Assembly: GCA_030594935.1 (NCBI GenBank)
Contig: JAUVEE010000011.1
Coordinates: 1 to 15,836, forward strand
Length of the DNA stretch: 15,836 bases
Reading direction: 5' to 3'
DNA from: a bacterium
GTDB taxonomy: Bacteria; Patescibacteriota; Minisyncoccia; Minisyncoccales; JAGLPU01
The notes under the pieces are model-generated. The model was not told the DNA's origin, did not search any database, and saw nothing but the letters and a program-made list of their open reading frames with translations. Both the position numbers and the translations under genes were made by a program. Positions 1 to 7,046 of the stretch are shown one piece after another; position 1 is the first letter of the stretch; the number at the start of each line of letters is the position of its first letter.

Positions 1-351
1 TTTTTTATATTCAAAATGATTAATATTCTTAAATCCTTTAGGAATAGGAATAGCAATAAAATCACCTTTCTTTGCTTCGCTAATAGGGGTAAACTCAAGA
101 TTTTCGATTTTTCTTTTGTGGTTTTTAATAAAAGATTTTGCCAATAAAACCGGATGCTCCGGTGTAGTTGAAAAATTCAATTTTCCGCCGCAATCCACTT
201 TGAATATTTTCCCCTGATAGCTTCGGCAAAAAACTTGTGTCACTTTTTTAAATCTTCCCTTATGTGTCAAAACTTTTTCTCCAATTTTTATTTCTTGAAT
301 CGGCTTTTGTAAATAATTTTCAACAGTAATATTTGTGTCTTTTACAAAACA
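1..351 (-). other. Intein N-terminal (Hint) splicing domain, truncated by window edge
   Basis: This is the in-frame insertion beginning at Cys299 of the host protein; 117 intein residues are visible. Block A is at intein residues 1-13 and starts with the nucleophile: CFVKDTNITVENY. It is followed by the usual strand pattern IKIGEKVLTHKG at 21-32. Block B is TTPEHPVLL at 62-70, with the conserved T-x-x-H at T63 and H66. An EAKKGDFIAIPIP segment at 92-104 matches the K-x-GD-x-(I/V)AIP element that in many inteins leads into a homing endonuclease domain. Hand-counted G+C is about 30% here against about 40% in the adjacent 240 bases of extein, which fits a transferred element. The insertion sits exactly at the conserved Pro-Phe-Gly-Cys motif. 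C-terminal blocks F and G and any endonuclease lie outside the window, so activity and full size are unknown. Confidence 0.92.
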
Positions 352-1245
352 GCCGAACGGTAATAAATGAACTATTCCGTTAAAGCCTCTTTGGCTATAG
401 TCCAGCATTTCGTAAATAGCGTCCCGACCATGACCGCCAACAGTTGACTTTAAATAAGGCATTATTTTCCTTTGGATCGTCCAATCTTTCCAGGGAAGCA
501 ATATTTTCTTAAGATGGTAGGTAACGTCCATTTCCCGATGTACTTCAATCCCCTCTTGCCCCAGCTTTTTCTCCACGTCAAAATTTATCATATTGTCGGT
601 TACGGTAAAAATCTCTCCGATGATCCCAATCCGGGGAACTTTTTTTTCTTTGTCAATTTCAACTTCGCTAATCTTCTGATATATTTCTTTTTCCAAAATT
701 GAAATTTCCTTCAGTTCGTTCTTTTCATCCAGCTCCTGGAAGCTCCACTTTAAAACTTCGTCTATTTCTCCTTTTGTCTTTTCCCGGGGACGAATATACT
801 GGGCTTTTTTCTCCAATTTTTCAATAATTCTTAGCTTCTTGAAAAAAATCCGAGCGGCTGATAAAATCTGCCAATCAGACGCTCCCGAAGCTTCTTTCAG
901 TTTTAAATAAATGTCTTTAGGGCTTTGGTTAAAAACAATAAAATCAACCTTATGCCCGGCTTCAGACAAGGCCTTGTCTTCTATAGCCGCATAGTAACGC
1001 AGACGGCAGGAACCGCTCAAACTGGTAACCATAAGAACCGTATCCGCTCCCTGTTTAATGGCAGAGAGATAATTGCCTATATTAACTTTTAAGGGAAAAC
1101 AATACATTGCAGGGGAAATCTTCGCTCCTTGTTCTATGGCAGCGGCATTGGTTTTTTCCGGAGGGATAAAATCAATTCCCAGCTTTTGAAACAAAGCCTT
1201 AAAAGCAATAGTGTAGTTTCCCCAATAAGCAAAAGTAAGTTTCAT
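1..1245 (-). CDS. 2-hydroxyacyl-CoA dehydratase/activase-family protein, interrupted by an intein (3' end beyond window)
   Basis: The reading frame is open from an ATG at 1245 to the window edge: 415 codons with no stop. Residues 1-298 resemble the dehydratase-component-like family found with BadF/HgdC-type ATPase activases of 2-hydroxyacyl-CoA dehydratases. Visible marks are a CF-x-LKV segment near residue 50, a GSCRLRYY segment near 85, VGGHGRDAI near 277 and the family's Pro-Phe-Gly-Cys motif at 296-299. From that Cys onward the sequence stops resembling the family and becomes an intein splicing domain (separate entry). The start lies one base after the stop of the upstream gene, whose N-terminal half is clearly related (shared TN...I..G.KIS...CF.xKV pattern), so the two are tandem paralogs in the metG operon. 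Members of this family are often iron-sulfur proteins whose substrate is unknown. The partner ATPase, if present, would lie beyond the left edge. The family call is good; the specific function is unknown. Confidence 0.8.
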   Translation of the reverse strand, partial: MKLTFAYWGNYTIAFKALFQKLGIDFIPPEKTNAAAIEQGAKISPAMYCFPLKVNIGNYLSAIKQGADTVLMVTSLSGSCRLRYYAAIEDKALSEAGHKVDFIVFNQSPKDIYLKLKEASGASDWQILSAARIFFKKLRIIEKLEKKAQYIRPREKTKGEIDEVLKWSFQELDEKNELKEISILEKEIYQKISEVEIDKEKKVPRIGIIGEIFTVTDNMINFDVEKKLGQEGIEVHREMDVTYHLKKILLPWKDWTIQRKIMPYLKSTVGGHGRDAIYEMLDYSQRGFNGIVHLLPFGCFVKDTNITVENYLQKPIQEIKIGEKVLTHKGRFKKVTQVFCRSYQGKIFKVDCGGKLNFSTTPEHPVLLAKSFIKNHKRKIENLEFTPISEAKKGDFIAIPIPKGFKNINHFEYKK

Positions 1246-1246
1246 A

Positions 1247-2134
1247 TTATTGTATGGTATCAACAAAAGCTTCTAATCTGGTCTGCAGTCCGGCATCGCC
1301 GGCCTGTTCGTCAATTATTAAATACAAGAACGGAATTCTGCTTTGTCTAAATCTTTTTTCCACGAACTCTTTTAAGACGGCGTCGCAGCCGCACTGAAAA
1401 GAGGAAATCTCAATAGCGCCGGAAACATCATATCTTAAAATTTCTTCTGTTTTTCGCATTATCTCCCGGCCAAATTCCCAATGAAACTTGACCTCAGGCT
1501 CGAATTTCAAGCCCAAATCAAGAGGAACTTCGTCTATGCAGACTACTTCTATGTCTAAATCGGCCAGTTTTTTCCTGATGCCTATATTAATATAATCGTC
1601 GTATAGATTGTAGGGATGGGATATTAAAACTACCTTTTTCTTTTCCGACTTGATTGTTTTGTAAAAATCATGCTCCTCTTTGGTTTTTTGCTCCTTTTCT
1701 CGAGCAAAGGCAGCAGCCATAGCTTTGCCGGCAGTTTCCTGGTCTTTATTAAGAGTTTTGGCTATTTCCGCCAAAGTTTTTTCTATCGGTTGTTTCCTTT
1801 GGTCAAAAACCTTGGTTAAGATCGGGGTTTTAACCAATATTTTGGCTAAATCAGGAATGCCAAAAAACTTAGGGCAGTATTCAAGCTTGTCTTTATTGCT
1901 TTTCATCCGGGGAACAAAGATGTAGTCTGCTTTGTCTTCCAGCCAAGAAATATGGCCAAAAAATACTTTCATGGAAAAACAAGTTTCCGGATCAGATATT
2001 TTCGTTCCCTGAATAACAATATCCTTGTTTGTTTCCGGAGACAAAACCACCTCTTGCCCCAAGCCCTTAAAAAACTCCTCCCAAAAATAGGGATTTTTCC
2101 AATAAAAAAGCGCTCTGGGAATTCCAATTTTCAT
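1247..2134 (-). CDS. 2-hydroxyacyl-CoA dehydratase component-like protein (DUF2229-type)
   Basis: A 295-residue protein with the typical opening of the DUF2229/activase-associated family: KIGIPRALFYW at 2-12, then FF-x-x-LG, a TNK-x-IV-x-x-G stretch, DPETCFSMKVFFGH around residues 49-62, IFVPR near 72 and CPKFFGIPD near 87. The C-terminal part has SSFQCGCDAV near residue 245 and IPFLYLIIDEQAGDAG near 268-283, matching the end of large CoA-dehydratase activases. The several conserved cysteines are candidate iron-sulfur ligands, as in related dehydratase components; this is inferred. It starts 4 bases after the metG stop and ends one base before the intein-bearing paralog, so the three are almost certainly co-transcribed. 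Related organisms encode these parts as one long activase or as separate neighbouring genes. The substrate is unknown; no classical fermentation genes are visible nearby. Confidence 0.8.
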   Translation of the reverse strand: MKIGIPRALFYWKNPYFWEEFFKGLGQEVVLSPETNKDIVIQGTKISDPETCFSMKVFFGHISWLEDKADYIFVPRMKSNKDKLEYCPKFFGIPDLAKILVKTPILTKVFDQRKQPIEKTLAEIAKTLNKDQETAGKAMAAAFAREKEQKTKEEHDFYKTIKSEKKKVVLISHPYNLYDDYINIGIRKKLADLDIEVVCIDEVPLDLGLKFEPEVKFHWEFGREIMRKTEEILRYDVSGAIEISSFQCGCDAVLKEFVEKRFRQSRIPFLYLIIDEQAGDAGLQTRLEAFVDTIQ

Positions 2135-2138
2135 AGTG

Positions 2139-3581
2139 TTACAGCTTAGGGAATAACGGCTCCCCTCTTTTAATATTAAGCTTTTCTTCAGTTCCTATTT
2201 GTTGGACAATCTTTTCTGAAGTTTGAGGCAAAAGAGGTTCCAAGAGCTGGGCAATATTAGTTAAGGCGAATAATAAATTCGACAATATTTTTTCCAATTG
2301 CAAGCCTTCGGACTTCCAGGGCTGTTCTTTCTCAATATATCGGTCGCAATAACTGATTAGGTTCCAAACAGCAATCAAGGCCTCGCTAAAGGCGCAATCT
2401 TCCATGGCCTGGCGATAATCTTCCCAAGTCTTGTTTATTTCCTCGGTGAATTCTTCTTCCGGAGATATAGTTTTAATACCTTTTTTCTCTGCCATAGTCA
2501 AAACCCTGGCTGTTAAATTTCCCAGTCCGGCAGCCAAGTCTCCATTATATCTTTTTTCAAACTTTTCATAAGTAAAGTCTCCGTCCGCGGTCGCGGGAAT
2601 CTCCCGCAAAAGAAAATAACGAACCGCGTCGGTTCCGTACTTGTCAACCAGCTCGAAAGGATCAATAACATTGCCCAAACTCTTGGACATCTTCTGATTG
2701 TCAACGCCGATAAAACCGTGAACAAGTATTGCTTTTGGCAGCGGCAAACCCAGAGAAAGAAGAATCCCGGGCCAAATTATGGCATGGAATCTTAAAATAT
2801 CCTTGCCAATGCAGTGGATGTCAGCCGGCCAGAATTTCTTAAACTTCTCGCTCTCTTGAGCATAGCCCAAAGCGGAGAGATAGTTGGTCAAAGCGTCGGC
2901 CCAAACATAGATTGTTTGGCTGTCATCATCGGGAACCGGAATTCCCCACTGCAAATCTTTTCTCGGCCGGGAAAAGCTAATGTCTTTCAATCCTGCTTTA
3001 ATAAAGCTCAAGACTTCATTCTTCCGAGCCTGGGGAATGATTTTGAGCTTGTCTGTTTCTATTGCCTCTTGAATTTCGTTTTCGTATTTAGAAAGCTTGA
3101 AAAAATAGTTTTCTTCTTTGATTTCTTCCGGCTCTTTTTGGTGCATAATGCATTTGCCGTCCTTCAGGTCTTTGCTGGTGATAAAAGCCTCGCAGCCCAG
3201 GCAATAAAGCCCTTGATACTTCTTCTTGTAAATATCTTTGCTCAGTCCGAGCCAAACTTTGCCCACTGCGGGCCAATGCTTTTTTTGGTCAGTGGTGCGA
3301 ATAAAGTCATCGTTAGATAAAGACAGAGCTTGTTTTAAGCTCCTGAATTTTGTTGAAATTTCATCAGTAAGCTGTTTTGGGCTCTTTTCTTCTGTCTGAG
3401 CCGCCTTGGCAATTTTAGCCCCGTGCTCATCAGTGCCGGTAAGAAAGAAAACATCCTCTCCTAAAATCCGATGGTACCTGGCCAAAACATCCGCCTGAAT
3501 TATTTCCAAAGCAAAACCGCAATGGGGCAAAGCATTGGTATAGGCGATGCTGGTGGTGATATAGAATTTTTTCTTAACCAT
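2139..3581 (-). CDS. metG: Methionine--tRNA ligase
   Basis: Charges tRNA-Met with methionine in the cytoplasm. The 480 residues show a class I synthetase Rossmann domain. Its HIGH signature appears as HCGF at 20-23, the second His replaced by Phe. TGTDEHG lies at 48-54. A single zinc knuckle has C127, C130, C144 and H147. The KMSKS loop is at 297-301, and a helical anticodon-binding domain runs from about 330 to the end. The C-terminal EMAP/Trbp111-like tRNA-binding extension of longer bacterial MetRS is absent, so this is a minimal form. The ATG is 9 bases downstream of a strong -10 element, implying a leader of only about 3 bases. It heads an operon with two CoA-dehydratase-family genes. 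Confidence 0.97.
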   Translation of the reverse strand: MVKKKFYITTSIAYTNALPHCGFALEIIQADVLARYHRILGEDVFFLTGTDEHGAKIAKAAQTEEKSPKQLTDEISTKFRSLKQALSLSNDDFIRTTDQKKHWPAVGKVWLGLSKDIYKKKYQGLYCLGCEAFITSKDLKDGKCIMHQKEPEEIKEENYFFKLSKYENEIQEAIETDKLKIIPQARKNEVLSFIKAGLKDISFSRPRKDLQWGIPVPDDDSQTIYVWADALTNYLSALGYAQESEKFKKFWPADIHCIGKDILRFHAIIWPGILLSLGLPLPKAILVHGFIGVDNQKMSKSLGNVIDPFELVDKYGTDAVRYFLLREIPATADGDFTYEKFEKRYNGDLAAGLGNLTARVLTMAEKKGIKTISPEEEFTEEINKTWEDYRQAMEDCAFSEALIAVWNLISYCDRYIEKEQPWKSEGLQLEKILSNLLFALTNIAQLLEPLLPQTSEKIVQQIGTEEKLNIKRGEPLFPKL

Positions 3582-3590
3582 AACTAAATA

Positions 3591-3619
3591 ATTCTATCAT
3601 TTCAAGAGAAAATTATCAA
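3591..3619 (-). promoter_or_regulatory. metG operon promoter, near-leaderless
   Basis: On the minus strand, -35 TTGATA (3614-3619), a 17-base spacer and -10 TAGAAT (3591-3596), preceded by TGA to give an extended -10 (AATGATAGAAT). Nine bases separate the -10 from the metG ATG, so the predicted start point lies about 3 bases upstream of the codon. No Shine-Dalgarno site is present or possible. Confidence 0.75.
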
Positions 3620-3682
3620 ACAGTCTAATATATTTGACTTTTTACGCCCCTGCGGATTTATTCAAATTTTATTCCAGTCACC

Positions 3683-3709
3683 AAAAAGGACGAGGCCCGA
3701 CCTCGTCCT
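3683..3709 (-). terminator. Rho-independent terminator after the permease gene
   Basis: A perfect 9-bp inverted repeat, AGGACGAGG with CCTCGTCCT (3687-3695 and 3701-3709), has a 5-base loop and is followed on the minus strand by a T-run (3687-3683). It lies 16 bases past the stop of the AI-2E-type permease and separates that operon from metG. On the plus strand the T-tract is offset by several bases, so that orientation is less convincing. Confidence 0.88.
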
Positions 3710-3725
3710 AAATTGCTTTTTTTTA

Positions 3726-4754
3726 TTAATACGACGCCATTTCTTCCTCTTTTCTTTTTTTCAAAAAGTCCCGGACAAACTCATACAAGATTCCCGTCAA
3801 AGGAATAACCAGAATCGCTCCCATTATCCCCCAAAGCGACCCTCCGATAGCTAAAGAAACTAAAACCAAAACCGGAGGCAGGCCAATAAATTTCTTGGTA
3901 AGAATCGGGGTTACAATATTCCCCTCCACTTGCTGGATAAGAATAAAGAAAAGCACAATAAAAATAGCTTTGGCCAGACTGTCTCCGCAAACTATTAAGA
4001 AAGCAAAAGCTCCGGCAATTAAAGGACCGACAATGGGAATAAAATCAAGAATACCCGCCATCAAGGCTAAACTGAAAGGGTATTTTACATTGAAAAGCAG
4101 AAAAGCAATATAGCTGGCAACACCGACAAAAACACAGCCTAGAATTTTTACCCCAAACCAACCGCTGACTTTTTGTTCGCATCTTTGCCAAAGAGTTAAA
4201 ACGTATTCTTCGTATTTTCTGGGAGAGAGCAAACAAAGAATTCTTTCCACCATTCTTTCTTCCAAAGAAAGAAAGATAGCGATAGTAACCACAAAAAAAG
4301 TAGAGAATATTCCGCCAAAAACAGAAAACAAAACGCTGAAAATATCATCAGACATTCCTTCCAGCTTGTCGACTGTGGTAGCTATAAAAGTTTCCATATC
4401 ACTGAATGCTTCCATTCCCAAACCGCTGAAAAAAGGAGAAACCTTGTCAAAATATTGAGGGAAAAACATGAAGAAATCTTTGATTTCCGTAATAAAAAAT
4501 TGAACAATTACTAAAACGGAAAAGGCCAGTAATCCGAAAATAATAAAATAGACAGAAAGAGTTGCCACTGTTCTGGGAATTTTCCGTTTTTGGAGAAAAT
4601 CAATTGCCGGATTCAATAAAAGCGATATAACCAAAGCGAAAAGAAACAACAACAAAAGGTCTCTTACCAGGAAGAGGATATAGAAACCGAGCAGAGTAAG
4701 GGAAATTTTTAGAATCGTTGCCCAGGAAATGTCTAAAACTCTTTCTTCGTTCAT
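3726..4754 (-). CDS. AI-2E family transporter (PerM/YdiK-like permease)
   Basis: A 342-residue polytopic inner-membrane protein with the AI-2E transporter family layout. Two closely spaced hydrophobic segments fall at about 11-50 and a third at about 62-88. A soluble amphipathic stretch follows at 90-140, then a hydrophobic segment at about 143-165. The C-terminal helices carry the family signatures DFIPIVGP (near 236-243), the EGNIVTPILTKKFIGLPPV region (near 278-296) and a G-x-x-G-x-x-GA-(I/L)-x-xP-type segment close to the end. Substrates differ within the family (autoinducer-2 export, Na+/H+ exchange, unknown), so the family name should not be read as quorum sensing. The start overlaps the stop of the upstream M16 peptidase by 4 bases (ATGA), indicating translational coupling. 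It is the last gene of its operon, just before a terminator. Confidence 0.9.
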   Translation of the reverse strand: MNEERVLDISWATILKISLTLLGFYILFLVRDLLLLFLFALVISLLLNPAIDFLQKRKIPRTVATLSVYFIIFGLLAFSVLVIVQFFITEIKDFFMFFPQYFDKVSPFFSGLGMEAFSDMETFIATTVDKLEGMSDDIFSVLFSVFGGIFSTFFVVTIAIFLSLEERMVERILCLLSPRKYEEYVLTLWQRCEQKVSGWFGVKILGCVFVGVASYIAFLLFNVKYPFSLALMAGILDFIPIVGPLIAGAFAFLIVCGDSLAKAIFIVLFFILIQQVEGNIVTPILTKKFIGLPPVLVLVSLAIGGSLWGIMGAILVIPLTGILYEFVRDFLKKRKEEEMASY

Positions 4755-6001
4755 ATTGTTAATTTAAATTTATCTTTCAGCGGTCCGATTAAGGCTAAAT
4801 TTAATTTTTCCGGACGGAAAATATCTTTAGCTACTTCTATAATATCATTTGTGGTGACTTGGTCAATTCTGGCGCACTTTTCTTTCGGAGTTAAAATCTT
4901 GCCGGACATCAGTTCCTGCATACCGTAAAAGAGTGTTTGGGCGTCGGAAGACTCCAAAGACAAGGACAAAGTTCCTTTAAGATAGTCCTTTGCTTTTTGC
5001 AATTCCGCTTTGTTTACTTTTTTATTCTTTAAAGATTTGTATTCTTTCAAAATCAAGGCAATCACCTCTTTTATTTTTCGGTTGTCCACCCCGACAGAAG
5101 TCGCCAGATACCCGCTGTCGCTATGGGTTTCGCTGGCGGTATGAACATAATAGGCCAGGCCTCTTTTTTCCCTGATTGCCAGCCAGAGCCGGGCGCTCAT
5201 GTTTCCTCCTAGAATAGTGGCTAAAACCAGCTGGGCATATCTTTGGGGGTGAAACAAATCATACCCCCTTACCCCCAGACAAAAATGAGTTTGGTCGGTT
5301 TTTTTAAAATGAATCAAGGATTGGGGCCGGGTTTGTTTTTCAATAACTTTCGCTTTTTCCAAAGGCAAGGCTTGGTTAATATTCTTGAAACATTTTTTAA
5401 CTTTAGCTGCGGCTGATTCAAGATCAATGTTGCCGGCAACGCAAACAATGGTGTTCTTGGCCGTGTAATGTTTTGCTTGGTAATCTAAAAATTGTTTTCT
5501 AACTAAAGAACGCAGGTTTTCTTTAGTGCCAAGAATAAGGCGTCCGGCTGGCTGGTCGTTGTAAAGCAGTTTTTCCCAAATATCCGGAAGATACATCATG
5601 GGAGTGTCTAAATACATGTTTATTTCTTCAATGATCACTCCCCTTTCCGCTTCTATTTCCCGCTGGGGTATTTTGGAATTCAAAAAAATATCTGAGACCC
5701 AGTCCAAGGCCAAATCAAAATGCGCGCTGGCCACCTTGGCAAAATATCCAGCATACTCTTTTTCGGTAAAGGCGTTATATACCCCTCCAATTCTATCTAA
5801 GGTTTCAACTACTTCCAGTTTGCTTCTTTTCTTGGTTCCCTTAAAAAGCATATGCTCCAGAAAATGAGCGAGGCCGTTTATTTCCTTGGTCTCATATTTT
5901 GACCCGGCGCCGACTAAAGCTAAAACCGTCACCGCTTGAGTGTTTTTCATAGGGACGATAATAATTCTTAAACCATTGGCTAAAGTAATTTTTTTAGGCA
6001 T
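4751..6001 (-). CDS. M16 family zinc peptidase (processing peptidase-like)
   Basis: A 416-residue protein of the pitrilysin/mitochondrial-processing-peptidase family. The inverted zinc motif H-x-x-E-H is HFLEH at 46-50; the distal glutamate is in the ERGVIIEEI segment (E125/E126). The G-x-x-x-NA-x-T-x-x-E-type element lies at about 73-81. The second, non-catalytic half includes LGVRGYD near 242 and LGGNMSARLW-x-x-(I/V)RE-x-x-GLAYYV near 264-285, the substrate-binding R/Y element of the family. Both halves are therefore present and the length is normal for a single-chain M16B peptidase. There is no obvious signal peptide, so it is predicted to be cytoplasmic. It overlaps the upstream membrane gene by 8 bases and the downstream permease by 4. 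Confidence 0.93.
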   Translation of the reverse strand: MPKKITLANGLRIIIVPMKNTQAVTVLALVGAGSKYETKEINGLAHFLEHMLFKGTKKRSKLEVVETLDRIGGVYNAFTEKEYAGYFAKVASAHFDLALDWVSDIFLNSKIPQREIEAERGVIIEEINMYLDTPMMYLPDIWEKLLYNDQPAGRLILGTKENLRSLVRKQFLDYQAKHYTAKNTIVCVAGNIDLESAAAKVKKCFKNINQALPLEKAKVIEKQTRPQSLIHFKKTDQTHFCLGVRGYDLFHPQRYAQLVLATILGGNMSARLWLAIREKRGLAYYVHTASETHSDSGYLATSVGVDNRKIKEVIALILKEYKSLKNKKVNKAELQKAKDYLKGTLSLSLESSDAQTLFYGMQELMSGKILTPKEKCARIDQVTTNDIIEVAKDIFRPEKLNLALIGPLKDKFKLTI

Positions 6002-7046
6002 TCTTCTTTTTTAGCTTTATTTCTAATTCCTTTTTCTCTTTTTTCAACTCGGCCATTTTCAATTCCCGGCCGGCAATAAGCGCTTTCCATTTTTCCAATT
6101 CATCCACTCTTTTCTTTAACTCCTCCCTTGATTGTTCTGTTTTTATTCGGAAAGCATAAACTTCTTCGGCTGCCTTATTGAGATCAGCTGACAAATCAAC
6201 CACTTCCGGATTTAAACTGCCGGTAGAAAACAACACTCTTTTATTTTCAGGCAGTTTATCGGTAAAATCTTTAATCTCGGCAAATGCTTGAGAAATGGAA
6301 AAAGACAACACTTTGCTTATTAAAGCAGCCATGATCAAACTGATCAAAACAAAGATGATAATCTTTAAGCTAAGCTGAAAGATAAAAGAAATTATTAAGA
6401 CGGTAAAAATAGGAATAGTAAAGGAAATGATTAATTTTGTTTCCAGCTTGTTAAAAATAAATTGAGGCTCTTTTACTTCTTCTCCTCTTTGTCTTAACAG
6501 CGTCCGGCATTCTTGCAGGGCGGGAGAAATGAAATGCTGAGAAAAGAAGACTAAAAATACCGATAATAAAAATATGGCCACTGCCCCACCAATAAAAATG
6601 GTAAAAAAATTAACAGTCATTCCGTTGCTGGCCAGATATTCAATGACTAAAATAAAAAATAACACCAGACTACCGTTTCTTAGAGAAATCTTAAAACCAT
6701 CTTTGGGATGACTGATAAGGGAAGAAAACACCATTTTTAAAGCCTTGTTAGAAATATCAGGAGAAATATGGCCTACTTTAATGTTTTCGTTTAAGGCTTG
6801 AAATCTCTTATTTCCTTTCATGCCAAATCCCCCATATTCTATAATAGTGGGCAATTCTCCAATCAAAAGAAAAACTAAGGGACAACTAAAAACAAAAACC
6901 GTCCTGGTTCCGGTAGCCGCAAAATCGGCCTGATTGAGAATAAGAAAAAAACCTAAACAAACGCACAGCAAGCCCCACGAAGACAAGGACAAAGCTATTG
7001 TTGTGGTATAAGGAAGGTGGGGAAATTTTCTTAAAAAATAATTCAT
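5994..7046 (-). CDS. Six-helix membrane protein with HAMP-like region and C-terminal coiled coil (paralog A)
   Basis: 350 residues. Hydrophobic segments lie at about 14-38, 48-70, 126-140, 145-168, 204-224 and 228-247, giving six predicted helices. A HAMP-like linker follows (about 248-305: SFSISQAFAEIKDFTDKLP and an STGS-x-x-PEV element), then a charged coiled coil to the end containing DELEKWKALIAGRELKM at 315-331. The architecture recalls the membrane-plus-HAMP half of some bacterial class III adenylate cyclases, but no cyclase, kinase or GGDEF domain follows. It may be a sensor or scaffold passing signals to a partner in trans; this is inference. It is clearly a tandem paralog of the next upstream gene (shared ATGTRTVFVFS, GHISPDIS and the ECRTLLRQRGEEVKEPQ segment), overlapping it by 4 bases. 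No specific function is recognised. Confidence 0.75.
   Translation of the reverse strand: MNYFLRKFPHLPYTTTIALSLSSWGLLCVCLGFFLILNQADFAATGTRTVFVFSCPLVFLLIGELPTIIEYGGFGMKGNKRFQALNENIKVGHISPDISNKALKMVFSSLISHPKDGFKISLRNGSLVLFFILVIEYLASNGMTVNFFTIFIGGAVAIFLLSVFLVFFSQHFISPALQECRTLLRQRGEEVKEPQFIFNKLETKLIISFTIPIFTVLIISFIFQLSLKIIIFVLISLIMAALISKVLSFSISQAFAEIKDFTDKLPENKRVLFSTGSLNPEVVDLSADLNKAAEEVYAFRIKTEQSREELKKRVDELEKWKALIAGRELKMAELKKEKKELEIKLKKKNA
6461..6514. repeat. 54-base perfect direct repeat, copy 1 (within paralog A)
   Basis: These 54 bases are identical to 7501-7554, at an offset of exactly 1040. They encode the ECRTLLRQRGEEVKEPQ region. Flanking sequence in the two genes is much more diverged, including at synonymous sites. 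Confidence 0.9.

Noticed and set aside
472..702. A Phe-rich 76-codon plus-strand frame.
   Set aside because: It lies opposite the extein coding sequence, has no family resemblance, and its Phe runs are the complement of lysine/glutamate codons.
1247..1250. Possible frameshift splitting one long activase into the two dehydratase-family genes.
   Set aside because: Both genes have intact, mutually related N-termini with proper start and stop codons, so they are tandem paralogs, not fragments of one frame.
3630..3665. Possible plus-strand promoter (TTGACT with a T-rich -10) in the metG upstream region.
   Set aside because: No plus-strand gene follows, the -10 match is poor, and the stretch is simply AT-rich.
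3583..3725. CRISPR, tRNA or riboswitch in the intergenic gap.
   Set aside because: Only the terminator hairpin and metG promoter are recognisable; there are no repeated spacers or cloverleaf pairing.
3726..4754. Reading the AI-2E-type permease as evidence of quorum sensing.
   Set aside because: Family members transport different substrates and no luxS or other autoinducer gene is visible.
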